This document shows positions 9,180-17,724 of a DNA stretch of 64,000 nt, one piece after another; the first letter of the stretch is position 1, and each line of letters opens with the position of its first letter. This DNA is from an uncultured Bacteroidales bacterium (lineage in GTDB: Bacteria; Bacteroidota; Bacteroidia; Bacteroidales; Bacteroidaceae). Location of the stretch: positions 1 to 64,000 of the forward strand of contig CACWTR010000016.1 in NCBI GenBank assembly GCA_902763865.1, given 5' to 3'. The translations under genes were made by a program, and so were the position numbers. The notes under the pieces are model-generated. The model searched no databases. It was not told the DNA's origin and saw only the letters and a list, made by a program, of their open reading frames with translations.

Positions 9180-12100
9180 ATGAGACGGAAACTCTACTTC
9201 TTCTTCCTCTTGGCCCTGGTTGGGCTGTTTGGAAGCAATTTGCAAGTTTGGGCGCAGGACATTCCTGAACCGACAGCACAGTGGAATTTCAACGACGCAG
9301 ATGACCTGATGGCGCCAAGCAAAGGAAGCCTGAAGATGATTCCTGCCGTATTGGGCACAAGAAGCATTACGACTTCTACCCTCAGCGGAGCCGGAATCGT
9401 ATCTGCTGACGGCCCCGACGCGGGGAACAAGTCCATCTTTGTGCCCAGGGCATCGGCTCTGAAAGTGGAACGTGCAGAAGGTGCACAGGCATCGCGGGCA
9501 TACACCATCCTAATGGATGTGATGGTCGAGGATGCCACTCCCTACGACGGCCTGTTCCAGACAGATCCCAACAACGGCAACGACGGCGACCTCTTCATCC
9601 ACACCAACCAAATCGGCGTGGGTTCCATCGGTGGCTACTACGGCAAGGTGAAGAACAACAGCTGGAACCGCATCGTGGTGGCATACCGCGACGGCCAGAA
9701 CATCATTTATCTGAACGGCAAGAAACTTGTCGCAGCCAATCCAGACAACAACGACCGCTTCAGGATAATGCCTTTCGGCTTCTACCTGTTCTGCGACGAG
9801 GACGGCGAGAAGACCGACACCTACGTCTCTCAGGTTGCCTTCTGGGAAACGCCTCTTACCGATGAGCAGATTGCTGCTTTGGGCGGCTATGCAGAGGAAG
9901 TCAAGAACTTTGAGATTGCCAATGTCAAGGACTTGATGAGCTTTGCCGAATATGTTAATTCCGGCAACGAAGCCAATGCTGTGCTGACAGCCGACATAGC
10001 CCTCACCGAACCTTGGCAGACTCCCATCGGCATCGACGGAGCATCCTTTAATGGCACCTTCGACGGACAGGGACATAAAATTACCGGCTTCCAAGGCACG
10101 GGAGCAGGTAAGTATGGCTTCTTCGGCTTCATCAGCAATGCAACGGTCAAGAACTTCAGCATCGAGGGTACGCTTACCGTTACGGGAGCTACGGGCACGG
10201 GAGCCATCGGCTGGTCCGCTGCCAGTCGCATCTCGAATGTGCACTCATCCCTGAACATTACTGTTACAGAAACCGACGTGCATCATGTGGGCGGCGTGGT
10301 AGGCTCTGCCCAGTACAAGAATCGCATAACGGGCTGCTCCTTCTCCGGTACGCTGTCCGAAACGGCAGGCAACAACGACTGCTTCGGCGGTGTGATTGGC
10401 TACATGGCCGAGGACACCGTACTGTACTGCGCCAACTACGGCACTGTCACCTATGTGGTAGCCAACGGTTCTGTGGGTGGCATAGCGGGGTACCTTAACA
10501 ACACGGGCGGCATGGTTCGCGGCTGTCTGAACACCGGCAAGGTTGCCATCAGCGACGAAGAGACCACACCTGCCTACGGTGGCGCCTTTATCGGTTGGCT
10601 GAGAAGCTTCACGGCTGCTAACATGCAGGGCAACTGCTGGCTTGAAGGCAGCGCTCCCCACGATAACGGCGGAAGCGTGATGCCTGGCACTTATGCCTTC
10701 TCGTCCGACAAGCTGGCTACCGGCGAGGTCTGCTTCATGCTCAATGGCGACCAGTCAGAGATTGGTTGGTTCCAGACGGTGGGTACCGACGAAGCCCCTG
10801 TGCTCGACCCATCTCACGGACAAGTCTTCATGAACGGACGGAAGCACTGCAACGGCGATGTCTATGCAGATGCCACCTATTCCAACACCAAGACCGAGGT
10901 GACGCAGGACGAGCATAACTTCACCGACGGATACTGCTCCTATTGCGACCTCCTCGATAGTAGCTACACCTTGCCGACCAATGCCGACGGCATCTACGAG
11001 GTTGGCAATGTGAACCAGCTCAGGCGGTTTGCCCTCCTGGTGAATCAGGGCAATCTCAAGGCCAAGGCCAAGCTTGTGGCCGACATCGACTTTGCCGACA
11101 TCAAGGCTGTCGACTGGACCTGGTCGCCTATCGGCAACTGGACCGCTACTCCCAACGGCAGTGCTTGCTTCCAGGGACACTTCGACGGACAGGGCCACAT
11201 CATCAAGAACTTCAATGTGAAATCGACCCAGAACTTCTACGGTTTCTTTGGTGTCATCTCAACCGACTGCCTCATCGAGAACTTCAGCATCCACGGAACG
11301 ATAAACACCAACGTTCAATACACCGGCGGCGTTGCTGCATACTCTCGCGACGACCGTCCCGTCATCCGCAACATCCATAGCTTTGTCAACATCAACAACA
11401 CCAGCGCCGGCGGCAGGCAGGGCGGCATCCTGGGCGGTGCACACTCCACCACCTTCAAGACCGTCATCGAGAACTGTATCTATTCCGGCACGCTCGACGG
11501 CAACGATGCAGGCGGCAGCGGCAACTATGGCGGCATCATCGGTTATGTGAACAACAATGGAAGCACCATTGTGGATATCACCAACTGCCTGTTCGACGGC
11601 GCGGTTGTCAACTCGAATGCCGCACCCGGCAGCTGCACCTTCGGCGGCTTCATCGGCTACAGCAACGGCGGTGTCGTAACCATCAAGAACTGCCTGTCCA
11701 TCGGCAAGGTTGAGTCTGCCATCTACGGTCAGTTCTTTGGTGCTGTCAAGAGCGACAAGTCATCCCTTCCCAACAGTTACTACATGGGCGAGATGCTCAA
11801 CGGCTCTGCAAGCACTGTGATGCTCGACGCTACCGAGACAAACGACTTGGAGCTTGAAAGCGGCAAGATTTGCTGGCTGCTGAACGAAGGGGAGTTCTAT
11901 GACGTGGCCTGGCATCAGGTTCTGGGAGAGCAGGCATCGGAGGAAGGTGCTCTGCCGGGACATCCGGTTCCCTATGGCGGCGAAGGCATCGTCTATGAGT
12001 TCGGCGACGAGGACTACAGGAACCTCACCGACGAGGTAGTGTCCGAGTTCATCATCGACATCAGCGCCAAGGAGAAAGACTACATCGACGGCATGACGGC

Positions 12101-14648
12101 TTACCAGGCTCTGCTCGACCAGTTCGCCGAGGCCGTGGATTCATGGTCGGACATCGAGACTCTCGAGGACTTCTTCGCGGCATACCGGACCGCCCTCGAA
12201 CTGAAGGAGCGCATCAAGACCTCCGCAGCCAACTACGAAGCCTACGCGAAAGCGTGCGAGGATGCTGCCAATTACGTAGAGGAGAACGGTCTCGAGGGCG
12301 AATACACCGACTTCCTCACGACTTACCTTGAGGACGACATCGAGCCCAATGCCAGCTACCCCAACGGCACCTACGCCTACATCATGTACAACCTCAACCT
12401 CGACGACAAGGGCATTGCTGCCGAGATTGCCTTCGTGACCCAGATGCTCGAGAACGCCATCGCAGGCGGCCTTACTCCGGGAACCGAGATCACCCGTCTG
12501 CTGGCGAATGCTGCCTTTACCGAAGGCTACGACGGATGGACCGTGGAGTATGACGGCGGCACAGCCTCGGTTGCCGGCATCACGGAAATCATGCCTATTC
12601 CCGAGGGGTACAACAATAAGAGCTTCAACGCCTATCAGACGCTGAACGGACTGCCCAACGGCATTTACAAGCTGGCTGTCAACGGCCTGTTCCGTACCGG
12701 AAACGACATCTACGGCAAGTTCTATGCCGGCCAGCTCTACCTGAACGGCACCGTCAACTATTTCATGTCACCCGGCGAAGACATCATCTCCGACGAGGAT
12801 GCCGAACCCGGCGTGAACTGCATTGGCGAGGGCACGGACGAGCGGTACGACGGCGAGGAAATCACCGGCTGGTCCCCCGGCGGAAGGAACGGATGCTCTG
12901 TCGCCTTCAATGCCGGACGCTACCAGAACTACGTCTGCACGGAGGTCACCGACGGCAAGCTGGCAATCGGCGTGCGCAACCTTGGCACGGGCCTGTCCAG
13001 CGACTGGTTGCCCTTCGGCAATCTGCATCTCTACTACCTCGGCACGGCGGACGAAGCGGACAGCGAACTCACCCAGACGCTCGAAGGCTACGTGGCCCGC
13101 GCCCAGACTATCTTTGACTTCGAATGGACCGAGGACGAGAACTTCCGCATGTACCCCAACATGTCGGAGACGCTGAAGCAGGAGCTGGGCGCTGCCATCG
13201 CTCAGGCCGGGAACCCCGAGAGCAAGATAGCCCTCGTCGGCACCTTCTCCGACCTCTTCAATCAGGTTCATGCTTGCCGCAAGGCATACATCGCTATGCT
13301 CGAGGCAGCCAACAAGCTCTACGACGACATAAACGACCTGCTGGAGCTGGGCATCATTTCCGACGAGGACTACGACCTGTGGGAAGCCAAAGTCACCGAG
13401 GCGCAGGACCATTACATCAATGGCGACGTCACGGCTGACGAGGCACTTGCCATCGTCGAGACGCTCAACAACAACAGCATCATGCCGCAGCCCGTGGATG
13501 GTGTCTATCAGCTGAAGTCAGCCGCCGACCTCGCCTTCTTCTCCCACATCGTCAACAAGGGTGCGCTCGATGCCGATGCCGTCCTCCTGAACGACATCGA
13601 CTTCACGGAGCTGGGCGAGGACTACATCTGGTCAGCCATCGGCAGCTGGGCAACGAGCGGCATTGCCTACAAGGGCCACTTCGACGGTCAGGGCCACACC
13701 ATCTCCAACTTCAAGGCCACGGCCAACCGCAACTTCTTCGGCTTCTTCGGCGTGCTGTCGGAGAATGCGCTTCTCGAGAACTTCACCATCAGCGGAGAAA
13801 TCTTCACCGAGTACCAATACACGGGAGGCGTCTGCGCATATACCCGCGACAACAATGTCACCCTGCGTAACATCCACAGCTATGTCAACATAGTCAATAT
13901 CTATGCGGGCGGCAGACAAGGTGGCGTCGTGGGCGCAGCTATGGACGGCCAGACTCACATCGAGAGGTGCACCTACTCCGGTTTGTTCGACGCCAACGAT
14001 GCAGGCGGCGGCGGCAACTATGGCGGCATCGTGGGTTACACCAACAACAGCACGAATGCCGTGTGCGACATCACCGACTGCCTCTTCGACGGCAAGCTCC
14101 TCAACAGCGCCACGGTTCCGGGCAACTGCACCTTCGGCGGCATGGTGGGCTACACCAACTCTTCCATCGTGACCATCAAGAACTGCCTGTCCGTCGGCAC
14201 GGTGCAGTCTGCCAAGTATGCTCAGTTCTTCGGCGCCCTCAACGGTTCGAACTCCAAGATACTCAACAGCTACTACAAGGGCGACTACGTCAACGGCACG
14301 TCGAGCGGCCAGAAGGCCAATCCCCAGGAAGCCATCGAGGTGACCGACGCGCAGCTGGCAAGCGGCGAGGTCTGCTACAAGCTGAACGGCGACCAGAGCG
14401 AAATCGTATGGCGACAGACGCTTGCCACCGATGCCTATCCCGTCCTCGCGGGCAGCCATCTGCAAGTGTGGTTCACCGACGGAGCCTATTCGAACATCGA
14501 CCCCGACGGCATTCGCGACATCAAGGCCGACCCGTCCGACGGCACCGCCGGACAGCGTCCTGCGATATTCAACCTCGCGGGCCAGCGCCTCGACAGGATG
14601 CAGAAGGGCATCAACATCGTGAACGGCAAGAAGGTTCTTGTTAAGTAA
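9180..14648 (+). CDS. Giant secreted LamG/GLUG-repeat surface protein with type IX sorting tail
   Basis: An 1822-residue protein with a signal peptide ending near VWA (about 25), a concanavalin/LamG-like domain (about 30-235), and a first block of glycine-rich GLUG motifs (about 300-560). A second GLUG block (about 600-900) is closely copied by a third (about 1440-1750). Two acidic helical spacers (about 960-1100 and 1290-1430) flank a beta-rich carbohydrate-binding-like module (about 1105-1290). The end (PAIFNLAGQRLDRMQKGINI, closing in KKVLVK) is a T9SS sorting tail. GLUG and LamG modules occur in bacterial adhesins, so a binding role at the surface is inferred. No enzyme motif is visible. 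A strong terminator follows, so it seems to end its transcript. Confidence 0.85.
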   Translation: MRRKLYFFFLLALVGLFGSNLQVWAQDIPEPTAQWNFNDADDLMAPSKGSLKMIPAVLGTRSITTSTLSGAGIVSADGPDAGNKSIFVPRASALKVERAEGAQASRAYTILMDVMVEDATPYDGLFQTDPNNGNDGDLFIHTNQIGVGSIGGYYGKVKNNSWNRIVVAYRDGQNIIYLNGKKLVAANPDNNDRFRIMPFGFYLFCDEDGEKTDTYVSQVAFWETPLTDEQIAALGGYAEEVKNFEIANVKDLMSFAEYVNSGNEANAVLTADIALTEPWQTPIGIDGASFNGTFDGQGHKITGFQGTGAGKYGFFGFISNATVKNFSIEGTLTVTGATGTGAIGWSAASRISNVHSSLNITVTETDVHHVGGVVGSAQYKNRITGCSFSGTLSETAGNNDCFGGVIGYMAEDTVLYCANYGTVTYVVANGSVGGIAGYLNNTGGMVRGCLNTGKVAISDEETTPAYGGAFIGWLRSFTAANMQGNCWLEGSAPHDNGGSVMPGTYAFSSDKLATGEVCFMLNGDQSEIGWFQTVGTDEAPVLDPSHGQVFMNGRKHCNGDVYADATYSNTKTEVTQDEHNFTDGYCSYCDLLDSSYTLPTNADGIYEVGNVNQLRRFALLVNQGNLKAKAKLVADIDFADIKAVDWTWSPIGNWTATPNGSACFQGHFDGQGHIIKNFNVKSTQNFYGFFGVISTDCLIENFSIHGTINTNVQYTGGVAAYSRDDRPVIRNIHSFVNINNTSAGGRQGGILGGAHSTTFKTVIENCIYSGTLDGNDAGGSGNYGGIIGYVNNNGSTIVDITNCLFDGAVVNSNAAPGSCTFGGFIGYSNGGVVTIKNCLSIGKVESAIYGQFFGAVKSDKSSLPNSYYMGEMLNGSASTVMLDATETNDLELESGKICWLLNEGEFYDVAWHQVLGEQASEEGALPGHPVPYGGEGIVYEFGDEDYRNLTDEVVSEFIIDISAKEKDYIDGMTAYQALLDQFAEAVDSWSDIETLEDFFAAYRTALELKERIKTSAANYEAYAKACEDAANYVEENGLEGEYTDFLTTYLEDDIEPNASYPNGTYAYIMYNLNLDDKGIAAEIAFVTQMLENAIAGGLTPGTEITRLLANAAFTEGYDGWTVEYDGGTASVAGITEIMPIPEGYNNKSFNAYQTLNGLPNGIYKLAVNGLFRTGNDIYGKFYAGQLYLNGTVNYFMSPGEDIISDEDAEPGVNCIGEGTDERYDGEEITGWSPGGRNGCSVAFNAGRYQNYVCTEVTDGKLAIGVRNLGTGLSSDWLPFGNLHLYYLGTADEADSELTQTLEGYVARAQTIFDFEWTEDENFRMYPNMSETLKQELGAAIAQAGNPESKIALVGTFSDLFNQVHACRKAYIAMLEAANKLYDDINDLLELGIISDEDYDLWEAKVTEAQDHYINGDVTADEALAIVETLNNNSIMPQPVDGVYQLKSAADLAFFSHIVNKGALDADAVLLNDIDFTELGEDYIWSAIGSWATSGIAYKGHFDGQGHTISNFKATANRNFFGFFGVLSENALLENFTISGEIFTEYQYTGGVCAYTRDNNVTLRNIHSYVNIVNIYAGGRQGGVVGAAMDGQTHIERCTYSGLFDANDAGGGGNYGGIVGYTNNSTNAVCDITDCLFDGKLLNSATVPGNCTFGGMVGYTNSSIVTIKNCLSVGTVQSAKYAQFFGALNGSNSKILNSYYKGDYVNGTSSGQKANPQEAIEVTDAQLASGEVCYKLNGDQSEIVWRQTLATDAYPVLAGSHLQVWFTDGAYSNIDPDGIRDIKADPSDGTAGQRPAIFNLAGQRLDRMQKGINIVNGKKVLVK

Positions 14649-14668
14649 CTGACCCAGATTCATCGTGT

Positions 14669-14716
14669 GCCCCCTTCCCCGGGATTCCCAAGGAACCCGC
14701 GGAAGGGGGCTTTTTT
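14669..14716 (+). terminator. Intrinsic terminator after the GLUG surface-protein gene
   Basis: GCCCCCTTCC (14669-14678) pairs with GGAAGGGGGC (14701-14710), and a run of six T follows immediately. The loop can pair internally (CCGGG/CCCGC). Confidence 0.88.
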
Positions 14717-14750
14717 GTTTGACTATTATGCCGGCGATGTGTCCGCGGAA

Positions 14751-14846
14751 TCACGTCGTGTTGATTGCTTCATCGCGAACAAGCAATTGCTTCATCGCGA
14801 TGAAGCAATCACTCCATCGCGATGAAGCAACGAACACGTCACGTCG
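14751..14846. repeat. 66-bp array of three 22-bp palindromic words with inverted flanks
   Basis: The core is 14765-14830, three contiguous 22-bp words each made of two 11-bp halves. Word 1 is TTGCTTCATCG then CGAACAAGCAA. Word 2 is TTGCTTCATCG then CGATGAAGCAA, a perfect palindrome. Word 3 is TCACTCCATCG then CGATGAAGCAA. The left flank TCACGTCGTGTTGA and right flank CGAACACGTCACGTCG recur almost unchanged around the array at 61835. It lies between the terminator and the next promoter. Confidence 0.85.
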
Positions 14847-14870
14847 CTGTGCAATTATTCACGCAAAAGC

Positions 14871-14901
14871 TTTGCCGTCTCGCAAAATGGTTGTACCTTT
14901 G
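14871..14901 (+). promoter_or_regulatory. Bacteroidetes-type promoter for the EamA transporter gene
   Basis: TTTG at 14871-14874, a 19-nt spacer and TACCTTTG at 14894-14901. The predicted start near 14907 leaves about 35 nt before the ATG at 14942 and rules out the longer upstream in-frame starts. Confidence 0.72.
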
Positions 14902-14941
14902 CAGCCGTAATTTTCGGACCTTTTCATTTTTCGGGGAGAAG

Positions 14942-15892
14942 ATGTGGTTAACCCTTGCGCTGCTGAGTGCCCTGCTGCTGGGCTTCTATGACGTTGCGAA
15001 GAAGTATGCCCTTCGCGACAATGCCGTCGTGCCCGTGCTGTTCCTCAACACGCTCTTCTGCTCCTTCATCTTCCTGCCGCTGGCCTTCCGCACGCCCTTC
15101 GGCGGATGGGAGGTGCAGCGCTATATCCTGCTCAAGGCCTGCATCGTCTTGAGCAGCTGGCTGCTCGGCTACATCGGCATGAAGCAGTTGCCGCTCACAA
15201 TTGTGGGCCCCATCAATGCCACGCGGCCCGTGATGGTGCTCGTGGGCGCCCTGCTCATCTTCGGCGAGCGGCTGACCCTCCTGCAGTGGGCAGGCGTGCT
15301 GACGGCCATCCTGAGCTTCTGGCTGCTGAGTCGCAGCGGACGGCAGGAAGGCATTGACTTCCGCCACAACCGGTGGATAGCATGCACCGTGGGGGCTGCC
15401 GTCATGGGAGCCGTCAGCGGGCTCTACGACAAGTACCTGATGGCTGAGGACGGCGGCCTGGGACTTCCCCGCCTTACCGTGCAGTGCTGGTACAACTTCT
15501 ACCAGGCTGCGATGATGGGAGCGGTGCTGCTGTGGCATGTCAGGAGCAAGGAGCAAGGAGCAAGGAGCAAGAGAAGGAGCAAGGAGCAAGGAGCAGGAGA
15601 ATACAATCTGGCCCAGCAATCCCCTTGCCCCTCGCCCCTTGCCCCTCGCCCCTCGCCCCTCTTCCGTTGGCGCTGGAGCATCCTGCTCATCAGCGTGCTG
15701 CTGAGCGCGGCGGACTACGTCTATTTCTACAGCCTGTCGCTGGACGGTGCCTTGGTCAGCGTAGTGAGCATGGTGCGGCGGAGCAGCGTCGTGGTCAGCT
15801 TCATGCTCGGTGCCCTGCTCTTCCGCGAGAAGAACCTGCGCAGCAAAGCCATCGACCTCGCCCTCGTCCTGCTCAGCATGCTCCTGCTGTGA
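14942..15892 (+). CDS. EamA/DMT-family transporter with a repeat-derived cytoplasmic or periplasmic loop
   Basis: A 316-residue multi-spanning membrane protein. The start MWLTLALLSALLLGFYDVAK follows a GGGGAGAAG ribosome-binding sequence. About ten hydrophobic segments in two EamA-like halves suggest a drug/metabolite-type exporter; the substrate is unknown. Between the halves, about 40 residues (VRSKEQGARSKRRSKEQGAG through PCPSPLAPRPSPLF) are low-complexity. They are encoded by GGAGCAA repeats followed by CCCCTTGCCCCTCG repeats. The piece lies in a loop and keeps the frame, so the flanking helices are intact. The 3' end converges on the remnant of another gene. Confidence 0.85.
   Translation: MWLTLALLSALLLGFYDVAKKYALRDNAVVPVLFLNTLFCSFIFLPLAFRTPFGGWEVQRYILLKACIVLSSWLLGYIGMKQLPLTIVGPINATRPVMVLVGALLIFGERLTLLQWAGVLTAILSFWLLSRSGRQEGIDFRHNRWIACTVGAAVMGAVSGLYDKYLMAEDGGLGLPRLTVQCWYNFYQAAMMGAVLLWHVRSKEQGARSKRRSKEQGAGEYNLAQQSPCPSPLAPRPSPLFRWRWSILLISVLLSAADYVYFYSLSLDGALVSVVSMVRRSSVVVSFMLGALLFREKNLRSKAIDLALVLLSMLLL
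15541..15662. repeat. GGAGCAA-type and CCCCTTGCCCCTCG-type repeat inside the EamA gene
   Basis: Tandem GGAGCAA units fill about 15543-15598, and CCCCTTG/CCCCTCG units fill about 15623-15662. The same unit types recur at 20114-20147 inside addA and at 28231-28310 between genes. The intervening sequence is about 25 bases. Confidence 0.75.
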
Positions 15893-15908
15893 CTGGGACG
15901 GGAATAAG

Positions 15909-16082
15909 GCCGGGATAGCTTTTATTTTGTCTGCAATCTGAGTCGCGTCCCATCATGACCAGACCGGCATACTGACAATCATCCTTCGAGGCAAAACGCA
16001 CCTTGGCAGTAGCTGTGAAACGGGTGGCGATAGGCTTCCTGCCATCTTGAACGCCAGAGTATCTGACGCCTGGCCAGAGCCA
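15909..16082 (-). pseudogene. Remnant of a GH43-like (beta-xylosidase type) C-terminal domain
   Basis: On the minus strand an open stretch reads WPGVRYSGVQDGRKPIATRF followed by TATAKVRFASKDDCQYAGLV and MMGRD. The pattern of an extended strand, then QYAGLVMMG and D, resembles the beta-sandwich tail (DUF1349 / GH43_C2) of family 43 glycosidases. A TGA stop lies just upstream in the same frame, there is no start codon, and the frame then runs into the convergent EamA gene. I read it as a gene fragment, possibly left by a deletion. Assignment rests on remembered family pattern and needs a profile search. Confidence 0.5.
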
Positions 16083-16100
16083 TCATTGTCGAGTCGCCGG

Positions 16101-17045
16101 TCACTTCTTTCCGGAATGAAGGCGATAGACGGCGCGGCGAATCTCTTCTACGGTGCCGAAGAGCAGATAGTAGTCGTACTCGATGATGCTGTCGCGCTGC
16201 ATGTGGTTCGTGCGGACAGGGGCAATGTACGAGGTGGATTCATCGCCCGCCTCGCCGCTGCGCGAGGGCTTGTAGCGTCCGGCCCAGAAGAACTCGGCGG
16301 TGGGACTATAGACACCGATACCCCAACCGTCATTGCCAACGAAGGCCATCCAGTGTTCTGCCACGTTGTCGTATCTGCCCCATCCGTGAGCGTCCTCTCC
16401 GAAACGCAGTTCCTCCACCTCTACGCTGTCTGCCGGCTCGAAGACAAAAGGTTTGTCACCCCGATAGGCATAGAGATGGCAGAGCGACGATATGGGATAG
16501 ACGGCGGGTATCTCCTGATGGTTGTCGGAGTCGGAGCCGTAGATGGTATCCGTGCGGTGACAGACAAGGCGGCAGCGCACATGCAGGGCATTCGCTTCGA
16601 GCGTGGTCCATTGCTCCATCTCAGCCTCGGCAGGTTGGCCCGCCATATCCCATAGCATGGGGATGCACTTCACGTAGGTGCTCTTCCCGTGCTTGCGGCT
16701 CTCCAGAATCTGTGCGCGGTTGCGCTTGTAGTCGCCTACCTGAATAGGGTTCCAGGGCCAGGGCGTCCAGAAGGGACTCTGTCCTTCTGCCTGGCGGTTG
16801 ATGCTCCGCCCTGCATAGTAAGACTGCTGGATGTAGCGGCCTTCATCGAAGATGTTCACGTAGTTGCGCCCCTCGCCCCTGCGCCCCACGAAGCAGATAG
16901 CTCCGCCGCGTGTGAGGTCTTGCCGGACAATGAGGCTGCGGTTCCTGAGCTCCAGAAAGTCACCTCCACGGGCAGCCTGCACCGTCCCTGCACAAAAGCT
17001 GAGGAAGAGCAGCAGAGCGAGTCGGTGGATGCCTTTCATATCCAT
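16101..17045 (-). CDS. Secreted protein of unknown function (beta-rich, GRYIQQSYYAG motif)
   Basis: A 314-residue protein with a signal peptide (MKGIHRLALLLFLSFCAGTV ending in QA). The mature part is beta-rich. It has a conserved-looking core, RGGAICFVGRRGEGRNYVNI followed by FDEGRYIQQSYYAG, then WPWNPIQVGDY and WWW-poor aromatic-rich strands ending in YYLLFG. I do not recognise a named family. The glycine/aromatic pattern recalls galactose-mutarotase-like carbohydrate-binding folds, but I cannot identify catalytic residues. It is followed closely on the same strand by the remnant of a glycosidase gene and preceded by DUF3256 (37 bp gap), so it may belong to a degraded carbohydrate cluster (inference). 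Confidence 0.7.
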   Translation of the reverse strand: MDMKGIHRLALLLFLSFCAGTVQAARGGDFLELRNRSLIVRQDLTRGGAICFVGRRGEGRNYVNIFDEGRYIQQSYYAGRSINRQAEGQSPFWTPWPWNPIQVGDYKRNRAQILESRKHGKSTYVKCIPMLWDMAGQPAEAEMEQWTTLEANALHVRCRLVCHRTDTIYGSDSDNHQEIPAVYPISSLCHLYAYRGDKPFVFEPADSVEVEELRFGEDAHGWGRYDNVAEHWMAFVGNDGWGIGVYSPTAEFFWAGRYKPSRSGEAGDESTSYIAPVRTNHMQRDSIIEYDYYLLFGTVEEIRRAVYRLHSGKK

Positions 17046-17082
17046 AAAGATGCAAAGCTTTATTTTGTTGGGGACGAAGAAA

Positions 17083-17667
17083 TTATTTGATGCTGAACTT
17101 CAGGCTGTGCAGCTTACCTTCGGCTTTCTTCTGCTGCTCGCGGGTCAGTTCGCTGGTCTGCAATTCGAAGGAGATGCTGTCGCCCTCTTCGGAGAGCGAG
17201 GCCTTGATGAGGGGCAGGGCTTCGAGGGCAAGACGCACGTCCTCGTCGATGTCCCCCTCGAGGAATTCATGGACGGCAGGCTTCCGGGTGGTGGACGTAA
17301 GCTCGTGCCACTCGGCATCGAAGAGGCGGATGCGGCTGTCGGGAGCCGGCCCTGCGAAGGTCTCGACCATGCACAGAGTGCTGTCGGGGAGCAGCCGCAT
17401 CTCGACGGTGCACCGTTGCGAGAGGCGAAGCTGCAGATACCGGTCGGTCAGGGCCAGCAGCTCTGCCCGCTCCTCGAAGCGGTTCTTCACGACGGCGGGC
17501 ATCTTGTTTTCGAAGAAATCTATCTGGTCGAGACGGTTGTTCCGGGTCAGGAGCGGAAAGATGCTGTCCGGCGCTGCGGCATAGACGTCGCGGATGCGCG
17601 TCTGCGAAAACGAAGGCTGCAAGCAGAAGAATGATAGACCGAGAAATATAATAAACCGTGCTGACAT
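17083..17667 (-). CDS. DUF3256 family secreted protein
   Basis: A 194-residue Bacteroidales-specific protein with a signal peptide (about 1-21, ending in SFSQ). The opening of the mature part (IRDVYAAAPDSIFPLLTRNN then RLDQIDF) and the ALTDRYLQLRLS block match what I know of DUF3256. The length is normal for the family (about 190-215). No function is established for the family. The short gap to the gene downstream on the minus strand suggests co-transcription. Upstream, the spacer to the nuclease gene consists almost entirely of ATTAGGG-type repeats. Confidence 0.78.
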   Translation of the reverse strand: MSARFIIFLGLSFFCLQPSFSQTRIRDVYAAAPDSIFPLLTRNNRLDQIDFFENKMPAVVKNRFEERAELLALTDRYLQLRLSQRCTVEMRLLPDSTLCMVETFAGPAPDSRIRLFDAEWHELTSTTRKPAVHEFLEGDIDEDVRLALEALPLIKASLSEEGDSISFELQTSELTREQQKKAEGKLHSLKFSIK

Positions 17668-17675
17668 TGCAATTA

Positions 17676-17724
17676 AATTAGTCTCTAATCCCTAATCTCT
17701 AATCTCTAATCCCTAATCCCTAAG
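17676..17724. repeat. ATTAGGG/ATTAGAG heptamer repeat supplying a stop codon
   Basis: On the minus strand about six copies of TTAGGGA or TTAGAGA stand in tandem. The first copies encode the last residues (LRD) and the TAG stop of the NUC1 nuclease, and the rest fill the spacer before DUF3256. Confidence 0.75.

Noticed and set aside
14765-14830. Palindromic word array read as a CRISPR array
   Set aside because: There are no spacers between words, repeats are themselves full palindromes of 22 bp, only three units occur, and no cas genes are present.
17676-17724. TTAGGG-like tandem read as a telomere-type sequence
   Set aside because: Units are 7 bp and degenerate (ATTAGGG/ATTAGAG), internal to a chromosome, and one of several short repeat families here.
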